NCBI GenBank assembly: GCA_026387215.1
Contig: JAPLMC010000051.1
Coordinates: 1,013 to 7,472 of the forward strand
From: Candidatus Omnitrophota bacterium
GTDB taxonomy: Bacteria; Omnitrophota; Gorgyraeia; Gorgyraeales; Gorgyraeaceae
DNA length: 6,460 nt
Reading direction: 5' to 3'
Under the pieces are notes generated by a model, which saw nothing but the letters and a program-made list of their open reading frames with translations, ran no database searches and was not told the DNA's origin. Below, one piece after another: positions 6,225 to 6,460 of the stretch. Numbering within the stretch: the first letter of the stretch is position 1; every line of letters begins with the position of its first letter. Position numbers and translations under genes: made by a program.

Positions 6225-6285
6225 ACCCCGAGCGACCCTTGATTTTTGCGATTAGTCACGAGAGGCCTTTTTTTATATTCCACTT

Positions 6286-6315
6286 ATTATATCATACATA
6301 TTAAAAATTGGTCAA
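6286..6315 (-). promoter_or_regulatory. putative sigma70-type promoter of fba
   Basis: Minus-strand TTGACC (6315-6310) and a perfect TATAAT (6291-6286) are separated by 18 bases. The -35 element lies within the last codons of dus. Transcription would start near 6279, giving a leader of about 85 bases that contains the GC-rich block and the hairpin next to the ribosome binding site. This is the best promoter match in the window. Confidence 0.6.
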
Positions 6316-6460
6316 TTTTCTAAAAGATTCTATAATTTCTATCATTTCATCTTTTGTTTCTGTGCGAAAAGCTTTTTCCCTTAAAACTCTGACATTCTGC
6401 ACGCCTTTTGTGTACCACGCGAAAAATCTATGACACTTCCTCACGCCATAAGCAGCATCA
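6301..6460 (-). CDS. tRNA-dihydrouridine synthase (Dus family), C-terminal end only
   Basis: Only the last 52 codons are in the window; the rest lies beyond base 6460. Dus enzymes are FMN proteins that reduce uridines in the tRNA D-loop to dihydrouridine. The fragment reads DAAYGVRKCHRFFAWYTKGV and then a charged helical tail ending in TAA at 6301-6303. The pattern R-K-x-x-x-x-x-x-WYxKG is typical of the C-terminal helical domain of Dus proteins, DusB in particular, where these basic residues help bind tRNA. The catalytic barrel is not visible, so the subfamily is not decided. The end of the gene carries the -35 element of the fba promoter, and no terminator hairpin with a T run is seen after it, so read-through into fba is possible. 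Confidence 0.72.
   Translation of the reverse strand, partial: DAAYGVRKCHRFFAWYTKGVQNVRVLREKAFRTETKDEMIEIIESFRKLTNF

Noticed and set aside
6193..6285. A known riboswitch class in the fba leader.
   Set aside because: I could not match the short leader to any riboswitch core I know; only one simple hairpin is visible.

Overview
This 6.46 kb bacterial window has moderate to low GC, is densely coded and carries only protein genes. I see no RNA gene, CRISPR array or transposase. No gene-free stretch exceeds about 125 bases. The gene set is a class II aldolase, a Dus-type tRNA enzyme, a eukaryote-type (fold III) ornithine decarboxylase, bacterial homospermidine synthases and an Elp3-like radical SAM protein. 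Together with GTG starts and short palindromic repeats, it looks like an uncultivated anaerobic lineage of the candidate-phylum type, for example Omnitrophota. That placement is a guess from general impression. No marker gene here settles it.

Left part (1-3184): a polyamine locus. Two homologous homospermidine synthase genes stand back to back. The left one runs leftward and is cut by the window edge after 160 codons. The right one (606-2060) is complete and overlaps by 4 bases (ATGA) with an ornithine decarboxylase-like gene (2057-3184). Ornithine would be decarboxylated to putrescine, and two putrescines condensed to homospermidine, so one short operon could encode a two-step route to this triamine. 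The role of the second synthase copy is open. The 123-base divergent spacer is very AT-rich and holds plausible sigma70-type promoters for both directions.

Middle (3181-4917): a leftward 578-residue protein converges on the decarboxylase, and the two stop codons overlap. It joins an Elp3/HemN-like radical SAM domain to a C-terminal domain that I recognise as resembling the DUF6873 'GME-fold' family. Its last codons lie inside a perfect 17-bp inverted repeat (3185-3221).

Right part (4921-6460): a small three-helix PQ-loop/SemiSWEET-like membrane protein, a class II fructose-bisphosphate aldolase and the C-terminal end of a Dus-family tRNA-dihydrouridine synthase, all leftward. A strong promoter-like sequence for the aldolase lies over the end of dus. 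It is followed by a leader of about 85 bases with an AT-rich hairpin that abuts the aldolase ribosome binding site. Aldolase, PQ-loop gene and radical SAM gene are spaced 48 and 3 bases apart and may be co-transcribed.
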